A stretch of 64,000 nt of DNA, taken from the NCBI GenBank assembly GCA_003963075.1, contig RXJV01000089.1:1-64000 (forward strand). Reading direction: 5' to 3'. Both the position numbers and the translations under genes were made by a program. The DNA comes from Burkholderiales bacterium. Lineage in GTDB: Bacteria; Pseudomonadota; Gammaproteobacteria; Burkholderiales; Burkholderiaceae_C. Positions 37,595-46,756 of the stretch are shown one piece after another; position 1 is the first letter of the stretch, and the number at the start of each line of letters is the position of its first letter. The notes under the pieces are model-generated. The model saw only the letters and a list, made by a program, of their open reading frames with translations, did no database searches and was not told the origin of the DNA.

Positions 37595-38961
37595 AGCTGA
37601 CCTTCCTCGGTGCCGCCGACACCGTCACCGGCTCGCGCCATCTGCTGACCCTGGGCGACCAGCGCCTGCTGCTGGACGCCGGCCTGTTCCAGGGCTTCAA
37701 GGCGCTGCGCGAGCGCAACTGGCTGCCCTTGGGCGCACCGGCTTCCACGCTGGACGCCGTGCTGCTCTCCCACGCCCATCTCGACCACTGCGGCTACCTG
37801 CCGGCCCTGCGCCGTCAGGGCTTCCAGGGGCCGATCTATGCCACGGCCGCGACGCGGGACCTCTGCGATGTGCTGCTGCGCGACAGCGCCCATCTGCAGG
37901 AGGAAGACGCCAGGCGCGCCAACCGCGAGCAATCCAGCCGCCACGACAAGGCCCTGCCGCTGTACGGCGTGCGCGAGGCTGAGGCGACGATGAAGGCATT
38001 TCAACCGCTGCCCCGCGATGGCCGGCTCCAGCTCGGCGACACCGAGGTGCGCTTCACGCCGGCCGGCCACCTGCTCGGGGCCAGTTCCATCCATGTGCGC
38101 CACGGCGGGCGCAGCCTGCTGTTCTCGGGCGACATCGGCCGCGTGGGCGACCTGCTGATGCCTGTGCCCCAGGTGCCGCCGGCGGCCGACGTGGTGATGA
38201 TCGAGTCCACCTACGGCAACCGCCTGCACCCGGCCGAGGATGTGCAGGCGCGGCTGGCGCAGATCCTGCGCACCACCTTCAAGCGCGGCGGCTCGGTGCT
38301 GCTGCCCAGCTTCGCCGTGGGCCGCGCCCAGGCCCTGCTGCTGGTGCTGCAGCGGCTGCGCCGCGCCGGTGAACTGCCGCTGGAGGTGCCGATCTGGCTC
38401 GACAGCCCGATGGCCGAGCGCGCCACCGAGCTGACCCTCACGCATGCCAAGCTGCTGCGCATCCCGGCCGACGAGGCCCGCAGCCTGACCGACCGGGTCC
38501 ACTACGTTACCAAGCAGCCGCAAAGCCTCAAGCTCGCCGCCAGCCTGGCCCAGCGCCGGGCGCGGCCGGCCATCGTCATCTCGGCCAGCGGCATGGCCAC
38601 CGGGGGCCGGGTGCTGAACTACATCGAAGCGCTGGCGCCCCAGCCCCAACACCACATCGCCTTCCCGGGCTTCCAGGCCGGCGGCACGCGGGGCGCCCGC
38701 ATGGTGGCGGGCGAGCGCGAGATCAAGCTGCGCGGCCGCTGGGTGTCGGTGAACGCCGAGGTCAGCCACCTCGACGGCTTCTCGGGCCACGCCGACGCGG
38801 AGGGCCTGCTGCAGTGGCTGCGCGCCCTGCCCCGCCCGCCGGAGCAGGTCTATGTGGTGCACGGCGAGCCGGCCGCGGCCGACGCGCTGCGCAGCCGCAT
38901 CCAGGATGAACTCGGGTTGCGCGTGCGCGTGCCGCAGCACGGCGAGACGGTCGAGTTTTGA
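37591..38961 (+). CDS. Beta-CASP metallo-beta-lactamase-fold RNA nuclease-like protein
   Basis: 456 residues. The metallo-beta-lactamase motif SHAHLDHCGYLPAL lies near residue 57, with further metal ligands in FTPAGHLLGASS and SGDIGR. The beta-CASP motifs are VVMIESTYGNR, IVISASGMATGGRVLNY and HLDGFSGHADAEGL. This is the YSH1/CPSF-like prokaryotic group (RNA endo- or exonuclease by family), lacking the C-terminal KH or dimer domains of RNase J. Joined to its neighbours by ATGA upstream and TTGA downstream, it is transcribed with mnmC, a tRNA-modification gene. Confidence 0.9.
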   Translation: MKLTFLGAADTVTGSRHLLTLGDQRLLLDAGLFQGFKALRERNWLPLGAPASTLDAVLLSHAHLDHCGYLPALRRQGFQGPIYATAATRDLCDVLLRDSAHLQEEDARRANREQSSRHDKALPLYGVREAEATMKAFQPLPRDGRLQLGDTEVRFTPAGHLLGASSIHVRHGGRSLLFSGDIGRVGDLLMPVPQVPPAADVVMIESTYGNRLHPAEDVQARLAQILRTTFKRGGSVLLPSFAVGRAQALLLVLQRLRRAGELPLEVPIWLDSPMAERATELTLTHAKLLRIPADEARSLTDRVHYVTKQPQSLKLAASLAQRRARPAIVISASGMATGGRVLNYIEALAPQPQHHIAFPGFQAGGTRGARMVAGEREIKLRGRWVSVNAEVSHLDGFSGHADAEGLLQWLRALPRPPEQVYVVHGEPAAADALRSRIQDELGLRVRVPQHGETVEF

Positions 38962-40820
38962 GCACGCCGATCACCCCGGCCCAGGTCGATTTCTCCGACC
39001 CGGCCGTACCTGCGTCGCCGGCCTTCGGCGACGTCTATCACGCACGCGCCGGGGCACTGGCGCAGGCCCGGCATGTCTTCCTCGGCGGCAACGGCCTGCC
39101 GGGCCGCTGGCAGGGGCGGCGCTGTTTCGTCGTGCTGGAAACGGGCTTTGGCCTGGGCAACAACTTCCTCGCCACCTGGGACGTCTGGCGGCAGGACCCC
39201 GCCCGCTGCGAGCGCCTGGTCTTCGTCAGCGTCGAGAAGCATCCGCTGCGCCGCGACGACCTCGCCCGCGCGCATGCCGCCAGCCCGCTGCCAGACCTGG
39301 CGCAGCAGCTGCTGGCCGCCTGGCCGCCGCTGACGCCCGGGCTGCACCCGCTGCACTTCGAGGGCGGGCGGGTCGAACTGCTGCTGGGCCTGGGCGATGC
39401 GCGCGAGTTGCTGCGCGAACTGGTGCTGCAGGCCGACGCGATCTACCTCGACGGCTTCGCGCCGTCGCGCAACCCCGAGATGTGGGACGAGTGGCTGCTC
39501 AAGCAGCTCGCACGGCACGCGGCACCCGGCACCACGGCCGCGACCTGGAGCGTGTCCCGGCCGATGCGCCGGGCGCTGGCGGCGCTGGGCTTCGAGGTCG
39601 GGCTGGCGCCGGGCCTGGCGCCCAAGCCGGAGATGACCGCCGCCCGCTTCGCACCACGGCACACGCCGCGGCGCCCGGCCGGCCGGGCGCCGCTCGCACC
39701 CGGCGCGCGTGAGGCCGTCATCGTCGGCGCCGGCCTCGCGGGCGCCGCCTGCGCGCTGGCGCTGTCACGCGCCGGTGTGGCCTGCACCGTGGTCGAAGCG
39801 CTGAGCGGCCCGGCCCAGGCCAGTTCCGGCAACCCGGCGGGTCTGTTCCACGGCACCGTCAACCCAGACGACGGCCCGCACGCCCGCTTCAACCGCGCCG
39901 CCGCCCTCGCCACGCAGCGCCTGGTGGCGGCGCTGGGCCTGCCCCACCAGGCCGGCCTGCTGCGGCTGGAGACCCGGCTGCCGCTCGCTGCCATGCGGGA
40001 AGCGGAGGGCTATGTGCAGGCCCTGTCCGCGGCCGAGGCCTCCGCCCGCGCTGGCACGACGCTGGCCCAGCCCGCCTGGTTCTACCCCGGCGGCGGCGCG
40101 CTGGACCCGGCGGCCTACACGCGGGCGATGCTGGCCGCCAGCGGCGCGGCGCTGCAAACCGGCTGCCAGGCGACGGCCCTGCAACGGGACGGCGACGTCT
40201 GGTCACTGCAGGGCCGCGACGGCGCCTGCATTGCCCGTGCGCCGCTGCTCGTGCTGGCCGGCGGCCACCAGCAGCTGCCCCTTCTGGGCCCGCTCGGCGC
40301 CGATCTGCAGGTACAGCGCGGCCAGCTCACCCACCTGGCCGAGGCGCCGTGGTGCCCGGCGGTGCCGATCGCCGGCGACGGCTATGCCATCGCCGACGGC
40401 CAGGGCGGCGTGTGGTGCGGCGCGACCACCCAGGACGGCGACCTGGAACCCGGCCTGCGCGCCGATGACCAGGCCGACAACCTCGCGCGCTACGGCCGGC
40501 TGGCCGGGCGGGCGCTGGCCCCCGCCGGCCCGCTGGCCGGACGCGTCGGCTGGCGGCTGATCGCCCCGGACCGGCTGCCGCTGATCGGCGGTCTGGCCGC
40601 GCCGGGCAACGCCGCCGACCAGCTGCGGCTGCAGCCCCGCCTTCCCGGCCTGCTGCTGTGCACCGGCTTTGCGTCCCGCGGCATCTACTGGGCGGCCCTT
40701 GCCGGCCAGCTGGTGGCCGCCCAGGCCCTGGGCCTGCCCCGCCCGGTCGAGGCCGACCTGCTCGATGCCGTCGACCCTTTGCGCCTGGCCCTGCGCCAGC
40801 GGCGGCGGCGCGGCGGCTGA
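38958..40820 (+). CDS. mnmC: Bifunctional tRNA 5-methylaminomethyl-2-thiouridine methyltransferase/FAD oxidoreductase
   Basis: 620 residues from a TTG at 38958 that overlaps the upstream stop codon as TTGA. The N-terminal methyltransferase half (MnmC2, about 1-240) has VLETGFGLGNNFLATW and AIYLDGFAPSRNPEMW. The C-terminal half (MnmC1, about 250-620) starts with the FAD-binding AVIVGAGLAGAACALAL and ends with LLLCTGFASRGIYWAALAGQ. MnmC1 removes the carboxymethyl group from cmnm5s2U34 and MnmC2 methylates nm5s2U34 to mnm5s2U in tRNA wobble position. Both halves look complete. Confidence 0.96.
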   Translation: MSTPITPAQVDFSDPAVPASPAFGDVYHARAGALAQARHVFLGGNGLPGRWQGRRCFVVLETGFGLGNNFLATWDVWRQDPARCERLVFVSVEKHPLRRDDLARAHAASPLPDLAQQLLAAWPPLTPGLHPLHFEGGRVELLLGLGDARELLRELVLQADAIYLDGFAPSRNPEMWDEWLLKQLARHAAPGTTAATWSVSRPMRRALAALGFEVGLAPGLAPKPEMTAARFAPRHTPRRPAGRAPLAPGAREAVIVGAGLAGAACALALSRAGVACTVVEALSGPAQASSGNPAGLFHGTVNPDDGPHARFNRAAALATQRLVAALGLPHQAGLLRLETRLPLAAMREAEGYVQALSAAEASARAGTTLAQPAWFYPGGGALDPAAYTRAMLAASGAALQTGCQATALQRDGDVWSLQGRDGACIARAPLLVLAGGHQQLPLLGPLGADLQVQRGQLTHLAEAPWCPAVPIAGDGYAIADGQGGVWCGATTQDGDLEPGLRADDQADNLARYGRLAGRALAPAGPLAGRVGWRLIAPDRLPLIGGLAAPGNAADQLRLQPRLPGLLLCTGFASRGIYWAALAGQLVAAQALGLPRPVEADLLDAVDPLRLALRQRRRRGG

Positions 40821-40945
40821 CCCGGTCATCGCACAACTATTGCCGTTTTGCCACAGACACCACAGACGGCACGGGTGGCGAGACGGCACACTGAGGCGTT
40901 TGCCGGCGGCGCCGGCGTCCACTGGCTCTTGATGGAGAAGACGGC

Positions 40946-42295
40946 ATGTTCGGATCTGGAAGTGGTTCGCAGCGGCTGAAGCTGGCGCTGATGGTGGTGC
41001 TCGGCGTCGTGACGCTGGGCGTGGGCATCGTGATCACCGGTGTCGCCGACCCCGGCGGGTCCGCCAAGACCTGGCTGATTGCCAGCCTGGTACTGGCCTG
41101 GCTGGCCGGACTGGCCGCGCTGCTGACCAGCGGCGGCGAGTCCGACAAGCTGCACGCGGCCACCCTGGCCGCCGAGGCGCTGGCCCGCTTCGACCTGACC
41201 CATCCGATCCCGCACGGCGGCAGCGACGATGTCGGCCGGCTGCTCGCGTCGCTTGGAGATACCCAGCAACGGCTGCAACAGCTGATCGCCCAGGTGCGCG
41301 AGGCCACCGACAGCATCGGCACGGCCAGCGCCGAGATCGCCACCGGCAACCTCGACCTGAGCCAGCGCACCGAGCAAACCGCGAGCAACCTGCAGAACAC
41401 GGCCTCGTCGATGAGCGAGCTGACCGGCACGGTCAAACAAACCGCCGATGCGGCGATGACGGCCAACCAGCTGGCCAGCTCGGCCGCCAGCGTCGCCCAG
41501 CGCGGCGGCGAGGCGGTCTCCCAGGTGGTCTCGACGATGGACGAGATCAGCCAGAGCTCACGCAAGATCAACGAGATCATCGGTGTCATCGATGGCATCG
41601 CCTTCCAGACCAATATCCTGGCGCTGAACGCGGCGGTGGAAGCCGCGCGGGCCGGCGAGCAGGGCCGCGGCTTCGCGGTCGTCGCGGGCGAGGTGCGGGC
41701 GCTGGCGCAGCGCAGCGCCGAGGCGGCCAAGGAGATCAAGAGCCTGATCAGCGCCAGCGTCGAGCGTGTGGACTCCGGCACCGAGCAGGTGCAGGCCGCG
41801 GGCGCGACCATGACCGAGATCGTCGCCAGCGTGCAGCGGGTCACCGACATCATTGGCGAGATCAGCGCCGCCGCCCGCGAGCAGAGCGAAGGCATCGCCT
41901 CGGTGAACAGCTCGGTGGTTCAGCTCGACCAGATGACGCAGCAGAACGCCGCGCTGGTCGAGGAGTCCGCTGCGGCGGCGGAAAGCCTGCGCGAGCAATC
42001 GGCGCGCATGGCCGAGGCCATCAGCGTCTTCCGGCTGAGTGGCGGCGCCACACGCGCCTCGGCAGCCAAGGCAGCCGCGCCCAAGGCTGCTGCGCCCAAG
42101 GCCACCGCAGCGCAGCCGGCACCCCGGCCGGCGACCGCCGGCGGCGCCGCCGCGCCAGCGGCGAGGCCGGCGGCCAAGGCCGCCGCCAGCGCGTCGCCCA
42201 AGGCCGCGCCTGCCGTGAAGCCGGCCCCTGCCCCGGCCCGTGCAGCGGCGCCGTCGCCAGCGCCCAAAGACGACGGCGACTGGGAAACCTTCTGA
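40946..42295 (+). CDS. Methyl-accepting chemotaxis protein lacking a large sensor domain
   Basis: 449 residues (GGAGAAG upstream of ATG). Two membrane segments at about 13-31 and 42-60 enclose only some ten periplasmic residues, so there is no ordinary ligand domain. A HAMP-like stretch is followed by the cytoplasmic coiled coil with the signalling tip [24 protein letters not shown] and [20 protein letters not shown] Pro/Ala/Lys-rich linker of about 70 residues leads to the C-terminal pentapeptide DWETF, which matches the NWETF-type tether for CheR and CheB. It may sense membrane or energy state, or signal within receptor arrays. A strong terminator follows. Confidence 0.93.
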   Translation: MFGSGSGSQRLKLALMVVLGVVTLGVGIVITGVADPGGSAKTWLIASLVLAWLAGLAALLTSGGESDKLHAATLAAEALARFDLTHPIPHGGSDDVGRLLASLGDTQQRLQQLIAQVREATDSIGTASAEIATGNLDLSQRTEQTASNLQNTASSMSELTGTVKQTADAAMTANQLASSAASVAQRGGEAVSQVVSTMDEISQSSRKINEIIGVIDGIAFQTNILALNAAVEAARAGEQGRGFAVVAGEVRALAQRSAEAAKEIKSLISASVERVDSGTEQVQAAGATMTEIVASVQRVTDIIGEISAAAREQSEGIASVNSSVVQLDQMTQQNAALVEESAAAAESLREQSARMAEAISVFRLSGGATRASAAKAAAPKAAAPKATAAQPAPRPATAGGAAAPAARPAAKAAASASPKAAPAVKPAPAPARAAAPSPAPKDDGDWETF

Positions 42296-42332
42296 TCAAG
42301 GCGTGGCGGCGAGTTGCCGCCTATCGCCACCA

Positions 42333-42360
42333 GCCGGCCCGTGTGGGCCGGCTTTTTTTT
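42333..42360 (+). terminator. Rho-independent terminator after the chemoreceptor gene
   Basis: GCCGGCCC, GTGT, GGGCCGGC: 8-bp stem followed by eight T. Confidence 0.93.
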
Positions 42361-42586
42361 GCTTGTGAATCAGGAAACGCCCGTCCCTGTTTCGGGTGCA
42401 ACCGCCGTCTGCCGCGAAAGCACAGGGCTTCAGACCGGCATTGGCCAGGCGAGGGCGTTGCGCACAGGCGCCAACCCGGGGTGACACCCGACACGCCGGC
42501 TTGCATCCACTGCGCACAGTCGCGGCAGCGCCGCACCGGCGTGATCAGCGGCAGATCCGCCGCGTCCAACACAGCAGGAGCTTTCT
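42361..42586 (+). other. 226-nt leader/promoter region of the M4 metallopeptidase gene
   Basis: Noncoding by composition. It contains several short inverted repeats, such as GGGTG/CACCC near 42480 and GCCGG/CCGGC arms around 42497-42540, and ends with an AGGAGC ribosome binding site before the ATG at 42587. The phrase GCACAGGGC at 42420 recalls part of the cyclic-di-GMP-I riboswitch, but the remaining conserved blocks are absent. No clear promoter was found. Confidence 0.4.
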
Positions 42587-44152
42587 ATGCATCGCCCTAC
42601 TCTTCAGATGTCTGTGCTCTGCGCCGCGCTCGCGGCCGCTTCGGCCCAGGCCCAGTCGGTCCGTGCCGACGCCGCGCGCGTGCAGGCCGCGCAGACCCGT
42701 GCTGAAGCGCATCTGCGCCAGTTTCCGGGCCTGAGCCTGCATGACAACGACCACAGCTACCAGGTCCGCGATGTCGTGATCGACGCCGACGGTGCCAGCC
42801 ATGTCCGACTGGACCGCACGGTGGGCGGCCTGCGCGTGATCGGCGGCGACCTGATCGTCCAAAGCGACAGCTTCGGCACCCTGCGGGCCGTGCATCACAA
42901 CCTGCGCTGGCGCATCAATGCCGGTGGCAAACCGGCCGTGAATGCCAACCGTGCCGCGCTGACGGTGACGCGCACCCTGGCAGGCACGTTGGGGAAGCCG
43001 ACGCTGGTGATCTACGCCCGCGATCAGGCTCCGGCCCTGGCGTGGGACGTGCCGGTTTCCGGTGAATCGGTCGACGGCACGCCGTTCGAGAAGCATGTCA
43101 TCGTCGACGCCGCCACGGGCCGCCAGCTCGATGCCTGGGACGACATCCACACCGCCGCCGCCACCGGCACCGGCAAGACCCTGTACAGCGGCAACGTGAC
43201 CCTGACCACCAACACGGTCAGCGGCGGCTATGAGCTGCGCGACCCGAGCCGCGGCAACACCTACACGATCAACCTGGCCAACCGCACCAGCGGCGGCAGC
43301 ATCCTGACCGACGCGGACAACATCTGGGGCAACAACAGCACCAGCAGCAACCAGAGCGCTGCCGCCGACGCCCAATACGGCACCGCGGTGACCTGGGACT
43401 ACTACAAGAACGTGCACGGCCGGCTGGGCATCGCCAACGACGGCAGGGGCGCCTACAACCGCGTGCACTACAGCCGCAACTACAACAACGCCTACTGGTC
43501 GGACGCCTGCTTCTGCATGACCTACGGCGACGGCGACGGCACCACGCTGAGGCCGCTGGTGGCGCTGGACGTGGCCGGCCACGAGATGACCCATGGCGTG
43601 ACCAGCCGCACCGCCAACCTGACCTACTCGGGCGAATCCGGCGGCCTGAACGAGGCCACCTCCGACATCTTCGGCACGATGGTGGAGTTCTATGCCGCCA
43701 ACAGCAGCGATGCGGGTGACTACCTGATCGGCGAGAAGTTCATGGTCGGCGGCGGAGCGCTGCGCTATATGTACAAGCCCAGCCTCGATGGCAGCTCGTC
43801 GGACTGCTGGTACTCGGGCGTGGGCAACCTCGACGTGCACTTCAGTTCGGGCGTCGCCAACCACTTCTTCTTCCTGCTGGCCGAGGGCACCAACAGCCCC
43901 TACGGCACGAGCCCGACCTGCGTGGCCGGCAACACGCGCGTGGCCACCGGCAGCGGCACCTTGAGCGGCATCGGCCGCGCGGCCGCCGCCAAGATCTGGT
44001 ACCGGGCGCTGACGACCAAGATGACCTCCAGCACCAACTACGCCGGCGCGCGCGCTGCGACGATCGCCGCCGCCCAGGAGCTCGCCGGCACGCTGGGCGC
44101 CGACTACTCGGCCCAGGTGGCCGCTGCCTGGAGCGCGGTCGGCCGCAACTGA
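42587..44152 (+). CDS. Secreted M4 (thermolysin) family metallopeptidase
   Basis: 521 residues with AGGAGC before the ATG. Signal peptide about 1-23 (AQA). A fungalysin/thermolysin propeptide (FTP, PepSY-like) covers about 24-190, and the mature protease follows from about 195. Zinc motif HEMTH at 332-336, third ligand Glu in GGLNEATSDIF, and the transition-state His in DVHFSSGVANHFFF. Four cysteines (DACFC pair, DCW, TCV) could form disulfides. It is a neutral endopeptidase exported and self-processed. No C-terminal PPC or secretion-sorting domain is present. A terminator follows. Confidence 0.95.
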   Translation: MHRPTLQMSVLCAALAAASAQAQSVRADAARVQAAQTRAEAHLRQFPGLSLHDNDHSYQVRDVVIDADGASHVRLDRTVGGLRVIGGDLIVQSDSFGTLRAVHHNLRWRINAGGKPAVNANRAALTVTRTLAGTLGKPTLVIYARDQAPALAWDVPVSGESVDGTPFEKHVIVDAATGRQLDAWDDIHTAAATGTGKTLYSGNVTLTTNTVSGGYELRDPSRGNTYTINLANRTSGGSILTDADNIWGNNSTSSNQSAAADAQYGTAVTWDYYKNVHGRLGIANDGRGAYNRVHYSRNYNNAYWSDACFCMTYGDGDGTTLRPLVALDVAGHEMTHGVTSRTANLTYSGESGGLNEATSDIFGTMVEFYAANSSDAGDYLIGEKFMVGGGALRYMYKPSLDGSSSDCWYSGVGNLDVHFSSGVANHFFFLLAEGTNSPYGTSPTCVAGNTRVATGSGTLSGIGRAAAAKIWYRALTTKMTSSTNYAGARAATIAAAQELAGTLGADYSAQVAAAWSAVGRN

Positions 44153-44165
44153 CGCCCCGACACCC

Positions 44166-44750
44166 TCAGCGGTGTTGTTCAGGGGCGCCCTCGGGCGCCC
44201 CCTTTTTGGCTCCGATGAGGCCGGCCTTGCGGCCCCGAACCGGGTACCACACGTCGCGCTCCACCCACTGCCGCAACCGGGCGGCGCGGGCGTCACGTTG
44301 CTCGGCCAACCAGGCCATCGCGACGTCGTCGAGCACGTAAACGCCATCACGCTGCTCGCGCAGCCCATCGGGCCAGCGCCGGCGCAGCGTTGGCAGCGGG
44401 ATGGTCGCCCCGAGCGCGCTGCTGAGGTCGTCCACGGACAACCAGCGCTGGCGCAATAGATCGTCGTCCTCGACCCGGATGCGATGCCCCTTGAACTGGT
44501 AATACCGGCCTTGCACGGATCGGAAAGCCAGGCCACGCAAGGCGTGCCAGGCCATCAGCAGCCCGGCCATCAGCTCGTCGGCCAGCAGGCGCGCCCAAAG
44601 CATCAGGCTCACCAGCAGGCCGGTCCAGCCACCGAATCGCCACACCACCCACGTCGTCACCGCGCCGATGGCCAGTTTGAACACCAGGCTGCGCCAGCCG
44701 TGGTGGCGTTCATGCGCTTCCGCATCGAAACCGAAGCGGGGGCGGGGCAT
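44166..44750 (-). CDS. Small membrane protein with a possible Bro-N-like cytoplasmic domain
   Basis: 194 residues from the ATG at 44750; no Shine-Dalgarno. After a basic N-terminus, two membrane segments lie at about 27-48 and 55-72. The cytoplasmic part (about 85-180) reads LSVDDLSSALG, LRRRWPDGL and VYVLDDVAMAWL, with a WVERDVWYPVRGRK end. This pattern of a D-x-x-x-A-L-G segment, a Trp/Arg region and a YVLDD strand recalls Bro-N/antirepressor domains, but the resemblance is weak. Its last 14 codons are encoded by the terminator hairpin of the convergent protease gene. It lies 41 nt after rpiA. Function unknown. Confidence 0.6.
   Translation of the reverse strand: MPRPRFGFDAEAHERHHGWRSLVFKLAIGAVTTWVVWRFGGWTGLLVSLMLWARLLADELMAGLLMAWHALRGLAFRSVQGRYYQFKGHRIRVEDDDLLRQRWLSVDDLSSALGATIPLPTLRRRWPDGLREQRDGVYVLDDVAMAWLAEQRDARAARLRQWVERDVWYPVRGRKAGLIGAKKGAPEGAPEQHR
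44182..44207 (+). terminator. Rho-independent terminator after the M4 peptidase gene
   Basis: GGGGCGCCC, TC, GGGCGCCCC: 9-bp stem, then C and five T. It lies inside the 3' end of the minus-strand membrane protein gene. Confidence 0.88.
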
Positions 44751-44791
44751 GTGGCGCGGGATGTGACGCGGTAAGGGGCGCTGCCGGTGCG

Positions 44792-45451
44792 TCAGAAGCT
44801 CAGCGTCCGGACGCCGTCGGCCCCGCCCAGCAGGCAGACCTGGGCCTTGTGGCGGGCGAACACACCCACCGTGACGACGCCCGGCCACTGGTTGACCTCG
44901 GCCTCGAAGGCCAGCGGGTCGGTGATGGACAGGCCGGTGACATCGAGGATGTGGCCGCCATTGTCGGTGACGACACCCGCGCGCAGCGTCGCGCTGCCGC
45001 CGAGGGCGGCAAAGCGCCGCGTCAGCTGGGCGGCAGCCATCGGGATGATCTCGACCGGCAGCGGGAACCTGCCCAGCGTCTGCACCAGCTTGGACGCATC
45101 GGCGATGCAGACAAAGGTCTTCGCAAGGTCCGCAACGATCTTCTCGCGCGTCAGCGCCGCGCCGCCGCCCTTGATCATGAAACCCTGGTGGTCGATCTCG
45201 TCGGCGCCATCGATGTAGACGGTGAGGCCGGTCACCTCGGCTGCATCCAGCACGCGGATGCCGTGCTGCTGCAGCCGCTTCGTCGAGCGCTCCGAGCTGG
45301 AGACGGCCCCCGCGACCGCGATGCCGCTGGCGGCGAGCGCGTCGATGAAGCAGTCCACCGTGGAGCCGGTGCCGACGCCGACGATCTGGCCGGGCGTGAC
45401 GTAGTCGAGCGCGGCGCGGCCGACGAGTTGCTTGAGCTGGTCTTGGTTCAT
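44792..45451 (-). CDS. rpiA: Ribose-5-phosphate isomerase A
   Basis: 219 residues. Interconverts ribose-5-phosphate and ribulose-5-phosphate. Phosphate loop [16 protein letters not shown] near 25, catalytic block [28 protein letters not shown] (seen in this order) near 80-108 and [10 protein letters not shown] near 120. It lies 28 nt after aroG on the same strand, but a CAAAAT hexamer 7 nt before its ATG suggests its own leaderless promoter. Confidence 0.97.
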   Translation of the reverse strand: MNQDQLKQLVGRAALDYVTPGQIVGVGTGSTVDCFIDALAASGIAVAGAVSSSERSTKRLQQHGIRVLDAAEVTGLTVYIDGADEIDHQGFMIKGGGAALTREKIVADLAKTFVCIADASKLVQTLGRFPLPVEIIPMAAAQLTRRFAALGGSATLRAGVVTDNGGHILDVTGLSITDPLAFEAEVNQWPGVVTVGVFARHKAQVCLLGGADGVRTLSF

Positions 45452-45458
45452 GGCGTCG

Positions 45459-45464
45459 ATTTTG
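45459..45464 (-). promoter_or_regulatory. Candidate leaderless -10 element for rpiA
   Basis: Minus strand CAAAAT followed by 7 nt and the rpiA ATG; no Shine-Dalgarno. Confidence 0.35.
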
Positions 45465-45479
45465 CCGGGCCGCCCGGCA

Positions 45480-46601
45480 TCAGCCGCGGCGCTGTTGAAC
45501 CGCCGCCGCCAGCTCGCGCAGCAACGGCTCGGTCTGGCTCCAGCCCAGGCAGGCGTCGGTGATGGACACGCCGGGCTTGAGGTCGGCCTTGGTCTGGCCC
45601 TCGGCCAGGTCCTGGCGGCCGGGCTGCAGATGGCTTTCGATCATCACGCCGGTGATGCGATGGTCGCCCGCGGCGATCTGGCCGGCCACGTCGCGGCCGA
45701 CGTCCAGCTGGCGCTCGTACTTCTTGCTCGAATTGGCATGGGAAAAGTCGATCATGACCTGCTCGCGCAGGCCCGAGGCCTTCAGTGCCTCGCAGGCCGC
45801 GTTGACCGAGGCGGCGTCGTAGTTCGGCGTCTTGCCGCCGCGCAGGATCAGATGGCAGTCGGCATTGCCGCGGGTCTCGAAGATCGCGGCCGTGCCCATC
45901 TTGGTCATGCCCATGAAGGCATGGGCGCTGCGCGCCGCGAGCACGGCATCGCTGGCCACCTTGATGCCACCATCGGTGCCGTTCTTGAAGCCCACCGGGC
46001 AGCTCAGGCCCGAGGCCAGCTGGCGGTGGCTCTGGCTCTCGGTCGTGCGCGCGCCGATCGCGCCCCAGGCGATCAGGTCGGAGATGTACTGCGGCGACAG
46101 CAGGTCCAGGAACTCGGTGCCGGCCGGCAGGCCCAGGCCATTGATGTCGAGCAGCAGCTGGCGCGCCAGGCGCAGGCCCTCATTCATGTGGAAGCTGCCG
46201 TCCAGGCGGGGGTCGTTGATATAGCCCTTCCAGCCCACCGTGGTGCGCGGCTTCTCGAAGTAGACCCGCATCACCACCAGCAGGTCGCGGCTCAGTTCAT
46301 CGCGCGCGGCCTTCAGCAGCCGCGCGTAATCCATCGCCTGGTCGTGGTCGTGGATGGAGCAGGGGCCGACGATGACCAGCAGCCGGTCATCCCGGCCATG
46401 CAGCACGTTGCTGATCTGCTGGCGCGCCTCCTCGACCAGGGACAGGGCGGCGTCCGGAATCGGCAACTCCTCCAGCAGCAGGGCCGGGCTGATCAGCGCG
46501 CGCACGGCGCCGATGCGGGTGTCGTCGGTGCGTGTGGTGTCGCGCGTCTCATCGCGGGAGCCGATTTCACGGTCAAGGCGGGCATCATCCAAAGGCTTCA
46601 T
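45480..46601 (-). CDS. aroG: 3-deoxy-7-phosphoheptulonate (DAHP) synthase, AroFGH class
   Basis: 373 residues from the ATG at 46601, preferred because GGAGCCTGAA precedes it; an ATG at 46613 adds four residues. First step of aromatic amino acid synthesis, joining PEP and erythrose-4-phosphate. Class I landmarks: [17 protein letters not shown] near 76, [21 protein letters not shown] near 110, [18 protein letters not shown] near 175 with the PEP-binding and metal residues, and DFSHANSSK near 280. Which aromatic amino acid inhibits it cannot be told from these motifs. In this group the tyrosine- or phenylalanine-sensitive types are common. Confidence 0.94.
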   Translation of the reverse strand: MKPLDDARLDREIGSRDETRDTTRTDDTRIGAVRALISPALLLEELPIPDAALSLVEEARQQISNVLHGRDDRLLVIVGPCSIHDHDQAMDYARLLKAARDELSRDLLVVMRVYFEKPRTTVGWKGYINDPRLDGSFHMNEGLRLARQLLLDINGLGLPAGTEFLDLLSPQYISDLIAWGAIGARTTESQSHRQLASGLSCPVGFKNGTDGGIKVASDAVLAARSAHAFMGMTKMGTAAIFETRGNADCHLILRGGKTPNYDAASVNAACEALKASGLREQVMIDFSHANSSKKYERQLDVGRDVAGQIAAGDHRITGVMIESHLQPGRQDLAEGQTKADLKPGVSITDACLGWSQTEPLLRELAAAVQQRRG

Positions 46602-46743
46602 TTCAGGCTCCATAGAAGCGCCTGATTTTCACCGCTTGCCAGCCGACGGGGCCAGGGCGGGCACCAAGACCGCTAAGCCGAGCGCAGACGGCCCCGATCA
46701 GCGCAAGCGGTCGCCCGCAGGCCCAGCCGCTGGAGCAGCCTGA

Positions 46744-46749
46744 GACAAT
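46744..46749 (+). promoter_or_regulatory. Candidate leaderless extended -10 element for pyrD
   Basis: TGA GACAAT (extended -10) followed by 7 nt and the pyrD ATG; no Shine-Dalgarno in the gap. Confidence 0.42.
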
Positions 46750-46756
46750 CGCGGCC

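Noticed and set aside
42050-42290. Repetitive GCC-CCC-GCG tract in the chemoreceptor gene as a possible repeat array
   Set aside because: It encodes an in-frame Ala/Pro/Lys linker ahead of the DWETF tether; ordinary low-complexity coding sequence.
42419-42470. Possible cyclic-di-GMP-I (GEMM) riboswitch before the M4 peptidase
   Set aside because: GCACAGGGC matches, but the following AAACC, GGGACGCAAAGCC and tetraloop-receptor blocks are missing.
42296-42572. Minus-strand open frames over the chemoreceptor terminator and protease leader
   Set aside because: They run through a clear rho-independent terminator, have no ribosome binding site and carry no recognisable motif.
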